NCBI GenBank assembly: GCA_022795735.1
Contig: JAAWHG010000011.1
Span: 1-59,455, forward strand
DNA from: Oscillospiraceae bacterium
GTDB taxonomy: Bacteria; Bacillota; Clostridia; Oscillospirales; Oscillospiraceae
Length of the DNA: 59,455 bases
Direction: 5' to 3'
The position numbers and the translations under genes were made by a program. Shown here one piece after another: positions 7,928 to 15,653 of this stretch (the stretch's first letter is position 1; each line of letters begins with the position of its first letter). A model generated the notes under the pieces. That model saw only the letters and a list, made by a program, of their open reading frames with translations. It did no database searches and had not been told where the DNA came from.

Positions 7928-8542
7928 TTATGATTCTGAAACAACAAGGGTAAGAGTTGTTGCAATTTGCGCTTGAATGACTTGCAACTTTGCGCTGTCC
8001 TCTTCGTTATCTTTAACTTGGGTATGTACCAAGTATACCTCATGATTGCCGGGATCCAATGCTCTATCCAACGTAATCTCTTCAAAACGAGTACCAGGCC
8101 GCAAAAGCTCTGACAGGAATAGAACATCTGTCATCTCGGGATCGGCATAGATCGTAATGAACATATCATAGGTATTTTTTTCTGAATTGCCGATATAACA
8201 CTCAAAATTTTTGCCGTCTTGGCTAAAGGCCATGTTTTTGTATTCCAGAGAAACGCCAGGCTCAGCGGCCTTTCGGTACATTTCCTCTACTTGCTGCTGT
8301 AGGGTTTCAGGGTCAGTCGCAACTGCGTTGGAAGCGTAGCCAATCGCCTCACCTGCCAATGCCGCTTCCATGGCACTTTTATAACCGGGCGCTTCTTCAC
8401 TGGCAAAAAATGTCTTGCCCGCCCAGATACCGCCTACAACAAGCGCCGCAATTGCCAGCGGAATCACAATGAACAGCCACCATCGCCGGGGCCGGTATTC
8501 CTCTTCTTCGTAATCGTCCATCGAAGCGTACCCTCCAGGCAT
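7928..8542 (-). CDS. Membrane-anchored extracytoplasmic protein of unknown function
   Basis: 204 residues. An acidic, Arg-ending cytoplasmic head (DDYEEEEYRPRR) is followed by one transmembrane helix (about residues 22-43, WWLFIVIPLAIAALVVGGIW) and a soluble domain outside the membrane. The C-terminal part contains E(L)LRPGTRFEEITLD, then L(D)PGNHEVYLV and a final TLTLVVS strand, which reads as a beta-sandwich fold seen in many uncharacterised clostridial envelope proteins. It is the first gene of the operon with the two secreted paralogues. A role as a membrane anchor or assembly factor for them is an inference from context only. Confidence 0.7.
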   Translation of the reverse strand: MPGGYASMDDYEEEEYRPRRWWLFIVIPLAIAALVVGGIWAGKTFFASEEAPGYKSAMEAALAGEAIGYASNAVATDPETLQQQVEEMYRKAAEPGVSLEYKNMAFSQDGKNFECYIGNSEKNTYDMFITIYADPEMTDVLFLSELLRPGTRFEEITLDRALDPGNHEVYLVHTQVKDNEEDSAKLQVIQAQIATTLTLVVSES

Positions 8543-8619
8543 TGTGTTTTCCCCCCGTAAGGGGCCTCGTATATAATATCGGAGGCTCGGGCGGAAAACT
8601 TTAGACCTTTTTCAAAAAT

Positions 8620-8658
8620 TTTAAAAAATAACCTGCCGCACGCTGTGGAGGCGGCAGG
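8620..8658 (-). terminator. Minus-strand terminator, possible end of an antisense RNA
   Basis: On the minus strand an 8-bp stem (8632-8639 with 8651-8658) is followed by TTATTTTTT. No annotated minus-strand gene ends here. The only visible leftward promoter upstream is the one at 9027-9055, so it may end the antisense RNA across the small peptide gene. Confidence 0.6.
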
Positions 8659-8670
8659 CAGGGGCGGATG

Positions 8671-8728
8671 CGTATTTTGTCTGTTGGGGCAAAAAAGTTT
8701 GACAAAATACGAAATTTTGTGGTATAGT
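8671..8728 (+). promoter_or_regulatory. Promoter of the small peptide locus, with dyad
   Basis: TTGACA (8699-8704) and TATAGT (8723-8728), 18 bases apart. CGTATTTTGTC at 8671-8681 is the exact reverse complement of GACAAAATACG at 8701-8711, an 11-bp dyad whose right arm covers the -35 box. A further ATTTTGT at 8714-8720 forms a second, shorter dyad with ACAAAAT in the spacer. This could be an operator or a leader-independent DNA structure. Confidence 0.7.
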
Positions 8729-8859
8729 AGCCTTGCCGAACCGGAAACGGGGAGGCTGGAAGGACGTTGTTACATAATAGGCGGTTGGCCCACCGACCAA
8801 GGGAGCGCATGCTCCCTTACCTCCACAGCAGAATTTCTGATGGAGGGAGGTGGAAGCTG

Positions 8860-8946
8860 ATGCACAAAAGGAACATCCTGCGTGTGATTCGCATCTTGGC
8901 GATTGCTGCGCTGGTCATGCTGCTTTTGTCGACAAAAGCGTGTTAG
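8860..8946 (+). CDS. 28-residue hydrophobic peptide, candidate type I toxin
   Basis: ATG at 8860 encodes a basic N-terminus (MHKRNILRVIR), a hydrophobic helix (ILAIAALVMLLL) and the end STKAC. GGAGG at 8846-8850 lies 9 bases upstream, but the overlapping TGGAGG (8841-8846) can pair with CCTCCA at 8820-8825, hiding the site. The 5' leader GGCGGTTGGCCC (8780-8791) is perfectly complementary to GGGCCAACCGCC (8993-9004) beyond the stop codon, so the mRNA ends can pair as in hok- or txpA-like toxin mRNAs. A 10-bp hairpin (8941-8950 with 8966-8975) contains the stop codon. A consensus leftward promoter beyond the gene can produce an antisense RNA. Size, membrane-helix character and RNA layout point to a type I toxin; sequence homology to a named family is not recognised. 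Confidence 0.65.
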   Translation: MHKRNILRVIRILAIAALVMLLLSTKAC

Positions 8947-9026
8947 CCGCCCGGACCTGACCCGAGCGGCTAACATAGTTTAGTCGATAACCGGGCCAAC
9001 CGCCGTAGCAGCGCCCTTCTTTCTTT

Positions 9027-9055
9027 ATTATAGTAAGTTGTACCGATTTTGTCAA
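9027..9055 (-). promoter_or_regulatory. Consensus leftward promoter for the antisense RNA
   Basis: On the minus strand TTGACA (9050-9055) and TATAAT (9027-9032) are both perfect and 17 bases apart. No minus-strand protein gene follows for more than 450 bp, so an untranslated RNA is the likely product. Confidence 0.8.
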
Positions 9056-9077
9056 GCATGAGGCGGGAAGAAAAAAA

Positions 9078-9106
9078 TTGACGGAGTGGTTATAATATGG
9101 TAATAT
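9078..9106 (+). promoter_or_regulatory. Promoter of the MBOAT-deacetylase-ACP-FkbH operon
   Basis: TTGACG (9078-9083) and TAATAT (9101-9106) with 17-base spacing, 55 bases before the first gene of the operon. Confidence 0.6.
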
Positions 9107-9160
9107 GAGAAAATAAGCGCCGGGGACCGGGCGCGAGAGACAAAACAGGGGGATTCGGCG

Positions 9161-10570
9161 GTGATTTTTTCATCTTATCGTTTTCTATTTCTGTTCCTCC
9201 CCGTGACGTTGACGGGTTTCCACCTCCTGCGCCGGACGGGCCGGGCCGTCTGGGTGAAGCTCTGGCTGGTCGCGGCTTCTCTGGTCTTTTATGGATTGGG
9301 CCAGCCGGATTTTTTTTTCGGGTTCGTGCTGCTGGTGCTGAGCAACTACTATCTCGGGGAGGGAATCGTGCGGAGCGGACGGCGGGCCGTCCGGATTTCG
9401 CTGCTGACGGCGACGATCCTGTGGGATTTGGGGCTGCTGTTCTACTTTAAATATCTGAACTTCTTTTTGGAGAGCGTCAATCTGCTGCTGCACACTGGGT
9501 TTTCGCTCTATCATGTTTTGCTGCCGCTGGGCATTTCCTTTTTCACCTTTCAGATGCTGGCCTATGTGATCGACGTATACAAGGATGGCAAACCGGCGGC
9601 AACCTTGCTGGACTACGCCCTCTTTGTGACCTTCTTCCCCCAACTGATTGTCGGGCCGGTGGTCAAGCGGGGGGAACTGCTGCCCCAGACTGAAGGGGAG
9701 GGGCTGCTGCGGTTCGACACGGTGAACGTCTATCGCGGGGCGCTGCTCTTTTCAGTGGGCTGCGCCAAGAAGATTCTGCTCGCCGACCCGCTGATTGCGT
9801 TTGCGTCCTCCTTCTATAGCGGCGATGTGGGGCAGGCGTCCCTGGCGGCGGCGTGGACGGGGGTGCTGGCCTATACCTTCGCGTATTATTTTGATTTTTC
9901 CGGTTATATCGACATGGCCCGGGGGATTGGATGCCTATTTGGCGTGGAGCTGCCGGTGAACTTTGATTCCCCTTACAAGGCGCGCAACTTTGCCGACTTT
10001 TGGCGGCGGTGGAATATGACCATTTCCCGCTTTTTCAGCGAGTCGGTATTTGGGAGTATCTTTCATTTCGGGGACGGTATCGTGAAGCTGGTGTTTGCGA
10101 CGCTGGCGACCTTTTTGGTCTCGGGCCTTTGGCACGGCGCGGACTGGCATTATCTGGCATGGGGCGTGGTGAACGGGGTGCTGGTATGCTGCGCCAACAT
10201 TATGACGCTCTACCGCAGGTCGCTGCCAAAGCCGCTGGCGGTCAGCTTGACCTTTATCGCCTCCGTTCTGGTTCGGGTGCTGTTCGACTGCAACGGGATG
10301 GTCCAGGCGGCGCAGGTTTATCGGAAGCTGTTCACGCCGGAGCCGTGGGGCGGCTTTATGGCGGGGCTGCGGTCGCTGGCGGCGTCAAACTGGTATGTGC
10401 TTGGGCTGCTGGTTGTGGGCGCGGCGATCTGCTTTTGCTGCGGAAATTCCAACGCGATTTCCAAGCGTGACAGCTTTGGGAAACGGGACGCCGTTTGGGG
10501 CGCGGCGCTGCTGATGCTGTCAGTGTTCAACATGTCGCAGGTTTCCGGTTTCCTCTATTTTAACTTCTGA
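9161..10570 (+). CDS. MBOAT family membrane O-acyltransferase (AlgI/DltB-like)
   Basis: 469-residue polytopic membrane protein that should move an acyl group from a carrier across or at the membrane onto an exported glycan. Hallmarks: a hydrophobic N-terminus beginning with IFSS-RFLFLFLPV, the FFKYLNFF-like segment (YFKYLNFF) near residue 105, FFPQLIVGPV near 165, FSGYIDMA(R)G near 245, NFADFWRRWN near 279, and SGLWHGADWHY near 325 with the conserved catalytic histidine. The start is GTG at 9161 with AGGGGG upstream. It heads a four-gene operon with an SGNH/deacetylase fusion (13-base gap), an acyl carrier protein and an FkbH-like protein, which together suggest a carrier-bound acyl donor other than acetyl-CoA. 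Confidence 0.9.
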   Translation: MIFSSYRFLFLFLPVTLTGFHLLRRTGRAVWVKLWLVAASLVFYGLGQPDFFFGFVLLVLSNYYLGEGIVRSGRRAVRISLLTATILWDLGLLFYFKYLNFFLESVNLLLHTGFSLYHVLLPLGISFFTFQMLAYVIDVYKDGKPAATLLDYALFVTFFPQLIVGPVVKRGELLPQTEGEGLLRFDTVNVYRGALLFSVGCAKKILLADPLIAFASSFYSGDVGQASLAAAWTGVLAYTFAYYFDFSGYIDMARGIGCLFGVELPVNFDSPYKARNFADFWRRWNMTISRFFSESVFGSIFHFGDGIVKLVFATLATFLVSGLWHGADWHYLAWGVVNGVLVCCANIMTLYRRSLPKPLAVSLTFIASVLVRVLFDCNGMVQAAQVYRKLFTPEPWGGFMAGLRSLAASNWYVLGLLVVGAAICFCCGNSNAISKRDSFGKRDAVWGAALLMLSVFNMSQVSGFLYFNF

Positions 10571-10583
10571 GAAGGGGTTCTCT

Positions 10584-12419
10584 ATGGGTATCAAGAAGTG
10601 GTTGGTCTGGTTCGCGGGGACATGTGTGGTCCTGACGGTGCTGTTTGGCCTCTACAATGTTCTAATAGACCCCTTTGGCGTCTTCGGCGACCGGGTCTTC
10701 GATTGGTACGCCTATGACATGACCCAAAATCCACGGGTGGCCAAGCTGGCGTATCTGGAGCGTTATCATGGGGAATATGATTCGTTTGTGATTGGCAGCT
10801 CCAAGGTCTCGTCGATCTCGTGCGAGGAATTGAATGGGTATCTGAACGCCCGTTTTTACAACATGACGTGGTATGGCGGCAAGCTGGGGGACGAGTTGGA
10901 CGCGGCCAACTACCTGTTGGACCATTATATGGTTCAAAATATGGTGCTGATGGTGGAGCCGCAGAACACGCTGGATTACCGCACGGCCAGCAAGGATTTG
11001 AAGGAGCGGATGCACGGTAAGGCGGACGGTTCCTCGATGCTGCGGTTCTATTTTGATTATCTGTTCTGCAACCCGCGATACGGGCTGGACAAGCTGTCGG
11101 CCTGGACGCGGCGCGGTTATCTGGTGAATGAGGACGCTGTGTACACGGCGGAGACCGGGTCGTACAACAAACAGCGGCGGGATATTGAGCCCATTGGCGG
11201 ACTGGCGTCCTATTGGGAGAAGAATGGAGGTAATTTCCCGGAACAGGCCGCTATTTCAGAGATGCCCTTTGTGGACGAGTGCTTGGCGGCCGTCCGGGCG
11301 TTGAAGGAGCGGTGCGAGGAAAAGGGCGTGAATCTGATTGTGATGACCGCGCCCCAGTATGAGGATGATTTTCTGTCCTTTGACCGGGAACAGCTCAGCC
11401 GGTTTTGGCGGGGGCTGGCGGACATTACCGATTTTTGGGATTTCAGCGGACGGAGCAGCGTGGGGGCCGACCCCAGGTACTTTTATGATGTCAAGCATTT
11501 TCGCAACTGTGTGGGCTCCATGGCGCTGGCGCGTATGTTTGAGAACAAGGCGGCGTATGTGCCGGAGGATTTCGGGGTCTATGTCACCGCCGGGAATGTC
11601 GAGCGGCGGCTGGCTGATATGTGGGAGGAACCGGAGGAAGTGGACAACAGCGTCCGGGTTCCCATTCTGATGTACCATTCGCTGACCGAAGACGAGAGCC
11701 AGGTCAACAGTGTGACCATGACGGCGGAACGGTTTGAGGAGCAGATTCGGGCCATGCGGGACGCCGGGTTTCAGGCGGTGTCCTATGGCGACCTGGCCGG
11801 TTACGCCGGGCGGGGCGAACCGCTGCCGGAGAAGCCAGTGATGATTACCTTTGACGACGGGTACGCCAACAATTTGACCTTGGCCGCCCCCATTCTGGAG
11901 CGGTACGGTTACTGCGGGACCGTCGCGGTGGTGGGCTGCTCGGTTGGGAAGGACACCTATAAGGATACCGGTGAACCGATGACGCCTCATTTTTCCCTTG
12001 CGGAAGCGGAGCCTTGGGTCACAAAGGGGACCATCCATCTGGTTTCCCATTCCTATGATTTGCACCAGGTCCCGGAGCGGGACGGGATACCCTGCCGGGA
12101 CGGCGCGAAGTTCCTGCCGGGGGAGAGCGAAGGGCAGTTTATTACGGCGCTCCGGGAGGACTTTGAACGGTTCAACGAGCGGATTCCCGCCGGTGAGGGA
12201 CAGCCCTATGTGTTTACCTATCCTTACGGCGTGCACAGTGAATTGGCGGAGGCGGCGCTCCGAGAATTGGGCGTGGCGGTCAGCGTGATTACAGAACCGC
12301 GTATGGCGGAGGTGGTGCGCGGCCTGCCGCAGAGCCTGCGGCTGCTGCCACGGTTTGAGATGAGAGAGGAAACAACGTTGGAGCAGTTGTTCGGACTGCT
12401 GGAAACAAGTTCGAGATAA
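10584..12419 (+). CDS. SGNH-like domain fused to polysaccharide deacetylase
   Basis: 611 residues. One N-terminal membrane helix (about residues 5-28) anchors an outward-facing SGNH/DltD-like domain: GSSKVSS at 71-77 corresponds to the nucleophile block and DVKH at about 302-305 to the C-terminal DxxH block. From about residue 358 a second catalytic domain begins (VPILMYHSL), with TFDDGY near 422, SHSYDLH near 488 and FTYPYG near 544. These are the metal-binding motifs of carbohydrate esterase 4, closest in style to the PgaB/IcaB type. Such SGNH partners normally finish the transfer started by an MBOAT protein, so this fusion could both acylate and N-deacetylate the same extracellular glycan. 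Both active sites look intact. The fusion itself is unusual. Confidence 0.85.
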   Translation: MGIKKWLVWFAGTCVVLTVLFGLYNVLIDPFGVFGDRVFDWYAYDMTQNPRVAKLAYLERYHGEYDSFVIGSSKVSSISCEELNGYLNARFYNMTWYGGKLGDELDAANYLLDHYMVQNMVLMVEPQNTLDYRTASKDLKERMHGKADGSSMLRFYFDYLFCNPRYGLDKLSAWTRRGYLVNEDAVYTAETGSYNKQRRDIEPIGGLASYWEKNGGNFPEQAAISEMPFVDECLAAVRALKERCEEKGVNLIVMTAPQYEDDFLSFDREQLSRFWRGLADITDFWDFSGRSSVGADPRYFYDVKHFRNCVGSMALARMFENKAAYVPEDFGVYVTAGNVERRLADMWEEPEEVDNSVRVPILMYHSLTEDESQVNSVTMTAERFEEQIRAMRDAGFQAVSYGDLAGYAGRGEPLPEKPVMITFDDGYANNLTLAAPILERYGYCGTVAVVGCSVGKDTYKDTGEPMTPHFSLAEAEPWVTKGTIHLVSHSYDLHQVPERDGIPCRDGAKFLPGESEGQFITALREDFERFNERIPAGEGQPYVFTYPYGVHSELAEAALRELGVAVSVITEPRMAEVVRGLPQSLRLLPRFEMREETTLEQLFGLLETSSR

Positions 12420-12431
12420 AAGGAGACGGCT

Positions 12432-12671
12432 ATGAGCATTCAACAACAAATCTATAATTTTTTGCATGAAAAGAATCCCCAGGTGGAGCTGAACGATGAC
12501 ACAGAGCTTTTTAAAAGCGGTGTGGTCAATTCGCTGTTCGCGCTGGAGATTGTGATTTTTGTGGAGACTACCTTCGGCATCCGGCTGAAACGTAAGGACG
12601 TCAAGTTGGAGAATTTTGAGAGCATTAACCGCATTGCCGCTCTGGTGGAGCGGGTGCAGAAGGGGAAATAG
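12432..12671 (+). CDS. Acyl carrier protein
   Basis: 79 residues, predicted four-helix carrier. SGVVNSLFALEIV places the phosphopantetheine-accepting serine at residue 34 (N-S-L instead of the usual D-S-L). It is distinct from a housekeeping ACP: the composition is not strongly acidic, and it is encoded between an exporter-type acyltransferase partner and an FkbH-like protein. It most likely holds the acyl or glyceryl unit that the membrane O-acyltransferase uses. It has a good RBS (AAGGAG, 12419-12424) and ends one base before the next start. Confidence 0.88.
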   Translation: MSIQQQIYNFLHEKNPQVELNDDTELFKSGVVNSLFALEIVIFVETTFGIRLKRKDVKLENFESINRIAALVERVQKGK

Positions 12672-12672
12672 T

Positions 12673-13689
12673 ATGGCGAAACGGATTAAGTGCCTCGTCT
12701 GGGACTTGGACCGGACGTTGTGGGAGGGCATCCTGTCCGAAGGGGGCGGCACGGCCCTGCGGGAGGGCGTCAAAGAGGCGTTGGAGGAGTTGGACAGACG
12801 CGGGATTCTCTTCTCCATTGCCAGCAAAAATGAACGTGCGCCGGCTTTGCGCCGGCTGGAGGAGCTGGGCGTGGCGGACTATTTCCTGTGCCCGGAGATT
12901 TCCTGGGACGAAAAGGCGGAGGGAATCCGGCGGATTGCCGAGGCGTTGAACCTCAAGACGGAGGCGTTCGCGCTGATCGACGACAGCGTCTTTGAGCGGG
13001 ACGCGGTGCAATATGCCCTCCCCGATGTGTCGGTCTATCCGGAAACGGCGGTGAGGACGCTGGAAACGCTGCCCGAGTTTACCCCGCGCTTTATCACGGA
13101 GGATTCCCGGAACCGGCGGCGTATGTATCAGGCTGATCTGGTGCGCCGTCAGGCAAAGCGGCGTTTCGGGAGCGACGAGGAGTTCCTTCGAACCCTCGAC
13201 ATTCACGCCACCCTCCGTCCGGTGGAGGAGGCGGATTTACAGCGGGTGGAGGAGTTGACCGTGCGGACCCATCAGCTCAACTCCACCGGTTACACTTACT
13301 CCTATGAAGAGCTGGCGGAGATGGCCCATTCGCCCGATTATATCTTTCAGGTGTGCGGCCTCCGCGACAAATATGGCGACAGCGGCAAGGTCGGGCTGCT
13401 GCTGCTCAAAAAGGACGGGGACGCGCTGACCATTAAGCTGCTGATCGTTTCCTGCCGGGTTATGGCTTACGGCGTGGGGAGCGCTTTGCTGACCCAGGCC
13501 ATCCGTCTGGCGGTGGGGCAGGGGAAACGGCTGCGGGCGGAGTTTTTGGAGACCGAGCACAATCGGATTATGTATGTGACCTACAAGTTTGCCGGTTTTG
13601 AGGAAATCGAGGAACAGGGGGAACGTCTGCTGCTTGAATACCGGGGGGAGGGGCTTCCCGAGCTGCCCGGTTATATCACCTGGGAATGA
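12673..13689 (+). CDS. FkbH-like HAD-family protein with C-terminal GNAT-like domain
   Basis: 338 residues starting at the ATG at 12673, directly after the carrier-protein stop. The N-terminal HAD domain has DLDRTLWEG at residues 11-19 (the FkbH version of the DxDxT motif), SKNE near 55 and IDDSVFERD near 103. The C-terminal half (about 180-338) is acetyltransferase-like (RTHQLNSTG, CRVMAYGVGSALL). FkbH proteins load a glyceryl unit from 1,3-bisphosphoglycerate onto a carrier protein in polyketide pathways; here the neighbouring ACP is the obvious partner. So the operon may decorate a cell-envelope glycan with a glyceryl-derived group. That last step is inference. Confidence 0.85.
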   Translation: MAKRIKCLVWDLDRTLWEGILSEGGGTALREGVKEALEELDRRGILFSIASKNERAPALRRLEELGVADYFLCPEISWDEKAEGIRRIAEALNLKTEAFALIDDSVFERDAVQYALPDVSVYPETAVRTLETLPEFTPRFITEDSRNRRRMYQADLVRRQAKRRFGSDEEFLRTLDIHATLRPVEEADLQRVEELTVRTHQLNSTGYTYSYEELAEMAHSPDYIFQVCGLRDKYGDSGKVGLLLLKKDGDALTIKLLIVSCRVMAYGVGSALLTQAIRLAVGQGKRLRAEFLETEHNRIMYVTYKFAGFEEIEEQGERLLLEYRGEGLPELPGYITWE

Positions 13690-13819
13690 GTGGTGGCAGT
13701 TGCCGCTAAATTGGTAAGGCGCGTCATAGGAATCCGCCCGGAACCATGGTCAAGAGTGAATGTAAGACTGGGGCTTTGGACTATTGCGTTTGCCGGGGAA
13801 GAGCTGCCGGGGGACTGTT

Positions 13820-15202
13820 TCACATAGAGCTGATTTGCATGGCGGTTTTCTGCTTCCGCAATTCTATGCTTACCAATACGACAGACAGCATGAATGCCAA
13901 AAAATCGGCAATGGGTCCTGCGAATAATACGCCCATGATTCCAAAACGAAGCGGAAGAACCAGAATCAATGGAATCAGGAAGAAAACCTGGCGGGTCAAC
14001 GCCAATAAGGCCCCTTTCAGCGCCTTTCCGATGGCAGTAAAAAAACTGGAAGAAAGAAGCTGCACCCCGTTCACCACTACCATAAAAAGAAATATGCGCA
14101 TGAACAAAACCGCGAACTCCAGATACAGCTTGTCTCCGTTGCCAAACAGAGAGATGATAAATTGCGGGAAGCATTGAAACAAGCAAAAACCAATTGCGGA
14201 AATAATCAGATTCCATTTGACGGCAAGCAGATATGCTTCCCGCACACGTGGATACTGTTTTGCCCCATAGTTGAAGCCTATGATCGGCTGGGCTCCTTGG
14301 GATATTCCAACAACGATTGAAAGAATGATTGCATTTGTTTTCATGACGATACCGCAGGCGGCCAAAGGAATATCCGTGCCATAGACCGTTTTCGCGCCAT
14401 AATAGGTTAAGGAATTATATAGTATGATTTGAACAAAGGTAATTGCGATTTGATTTGAGCTGCTGCTGATTCCCATGGCACAGGTTTTCAAGCTTTCTCT
14501 GAGATTCAGAAGAAAGCTCCTTTTTTCAAAATGGATGGTTTTGAAGTGCCACAGATAACGTATTGCGAGGATGAAGGAAAAAATTTGCCCCAGAACCGTT
14601 GCCAAGGCCGCACCAAAGATGCCCCAATGAAAGACAAAAATGAAAAGCGGGTCAAGAATGGTGTTGACAATGGCGCCCACGACCATGCAGGTCATGGAGT
14701 ACCGGGGGCTTCCATCCGCGCGGATCAGATTGCTCATGCCATTTGTTACAATCAGAAACGGCATTCCGGCTAAAGTGATACCGGCATACTGCTGGGCGTA
14801 GGGGAATACCTCCGGAGTCGTGCCAAACAATTTTAAGAGGGGGATCAAAAAAATCTCGCCTATGACCAGATAGACAAGCCCCAGAATTACCATTAGGACG
14901 ATGCCGTTTCCAGCCGTCTTTGCGGCGGCTTCCGGTTTTCTGTTTCCAAGATAAAGCGAGACGCGGGAAGCGCTGCCGATTCCCAGAAGCAAGGATATGG
15001 CGAGGCAAATGGTAGAGAATGGATACGAGACATTGGTCGCGGCGTTCCCGAGGTATCCGACGCCCTGACCAATAAAAATTTGATCTACGATGTTGTAGAG
15101 TGAGCCGACCAGAGTTGCCATAATGCTGGGAATGGCAAATCGCTTCAACAGCGTTGAGATTTTTTCATATCCCAGGGGATTGTCAGTCATGGAACGTATC
15201 AT
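13820..15202 (-). CDS. MATE family multidrug efflux transporter
   Basis: 460-residue, 12-helix membrane antiporter that would export drugs or metabolites in exchange for Na+ or H+. Features: the IVDQIFIGQGVGYLGNAA segment after helix 1, the repeated second-half signature GISQGAQPIIGFNYGAK near 300, and full family length. It overlaps the 3' end of the MarR-family regulator gene by 20 bases and is co-transcribed with it, so drug-responsive derepression is likely. The broken MATE copy at 9-542 resembles its second half. It converges with the FkbH-like gene with no clear terminator between. Confidence 0.92.
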   Translation of the reverse strand: MIRSMTDNPLGYEKISTLLKRFAIPSIMATLVGSLYNIVDQIFIGQGVGYLGNAATNVSYPFSTICLAISLLLGIGSASRVSLYLGNRKPEAAAKTAGNGIVLMVILGLVYLVIGEIFLIPLLKLFGTTPEVFPYAQQYAGITLAGMPFLIVTNGMSNLIRADGSPRYSMTCMVVGAIVNTILDPLFIFVFHWGIFGAALATVLGQIFSFILAIRYLWHFKTIHFEKRSFLLNLRESLKTCAMGISSSSNQIAITFVQIILYNSLTYYGAKTVYGTDIPLAACGIVMKTNAIILSIVVGISQGAQPIIGFNYGAKQYPRVREAYLLAVKWNLIISAIGFCLFQCFPQFIISLFGNGDKLYLEFAVLFMRIFLFMVVVNGVQLLSSSFFTAIGKALKGALLALTRQVFFLIPLILVLPLRFGIMGVLFAGPIADFLAFMLSVVLVSIELRKQKTAMQISSM

Positions 15203-15632
15203 CCTTTCTCTCTATATGGAGCTCTGCCGTAATGTTTTTGCCAGCCCGCATCAGCAAATCCAGAAAGAGCGCTTGATCGGTTTCCGGAATGCCTTGCAGT
15301 AAAAGGGCCTCCGTTTTTTCACAGACCGCCTGTATTTCGTCAATCACGGACAACGCGCGGTCTGTGGGGTAGAGCTTACAGGTCCGCTTGTCCTCATCAC
15401 TGGGAGAGCGGGTAATCATTCCCTGCTTTTCCAACGCCGCTATGGTCCGCACGATATTGCTTGGATGGATATAAAATATATCGTTCAAGGAATCCTGCAA
15501 AACGCCGGGCGAATGACAGATTTTAATTAAAAACATGTATTGACTGCTGTTGATTTCAAACGGCGCAAGCTGTTTATCCAAATAAATTTTGTAAAACCGG
15601 TCGGTCACTGAAAGCCATTTTAATAGTTTCAT
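15183..15632 (-). CDS. MarR family transcriptional regulator
   Basis: 149 residues from the ATG at 15632, preceded by AGAGG. A winged-helix core is visible: SSQYMFLIKICHSPGVLQDSL, then IHPSNIVRTIAALEKQGMI as the recognition helix and RSPSDEDKRTCKLYPT as the wing. MarR proteins bind as dimers to palindromes in their own promoter and release on ligand binding. An excellent candidate site (9-bp inverted repeat 15661-15692) lies over this gene's promoter. It overlaps the MATE transporter gene and probably represses it. A longer upstream frame extending to 15887 has no RBS and is not coding. Confidence 0.9.
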   Translation of the reverse strand: MKLLKWLSVTDRFYKIYLDKQLAPFEINSSQYMFLIKICHSPGVLQDSLNDIFYIHPSNIVRTIAALEKQGMITRSPSDEDKRTCKLYPTDRALSVIDEIQAVCEKTEALLLQGIPETDQALFLDLLMRAGKNITAELHIERKDDTFHD

Positions 15633-15653
15633 AATTTCTTTACCTCTGAAAAT

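Larger units (their letters stand above)
8620..9020 (-). ncRNA. Candidate antisense antitoxin RNA
   Basis: Transcription from the leftward promoter at 9027-9055 would begin near 9020 and run opposite to the peptide mRNA. It could stop at the 10-bp hairpin 8941-8975, which is followed on the minus strand by CGCTTTTG (about 90 nt), or run on to the T-rich terminator at 8620-8658 (about 400 nt). Either form would pair with the 3' end of the toxin mRNA. Ends are inferred. Confidence 0.5.

Noticed and set aside
8860..8946. Small peptide as an AgrD-type autoinducer precursor
   Set aside because: No AgrB/AgrC neighbours, no acidic C-terminal tail; the RNA pairing and antisense promoter fit a type I toxin better.
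9310..9318. T9 run in the MBOAT gene as a phase switch
   Set aside because: Poly-T of this length is common by chance and encodes a normal Phe-rich membrane helix; much weaker case than the poly-G tracts.
11256..12827. 523-codon minus-strand frame opposite the SGNH/deacetylase fusion gene
   Set aside because: It runs opposite a well-supported gene, with no RBS or motif; a shadow of GC-rich codons.
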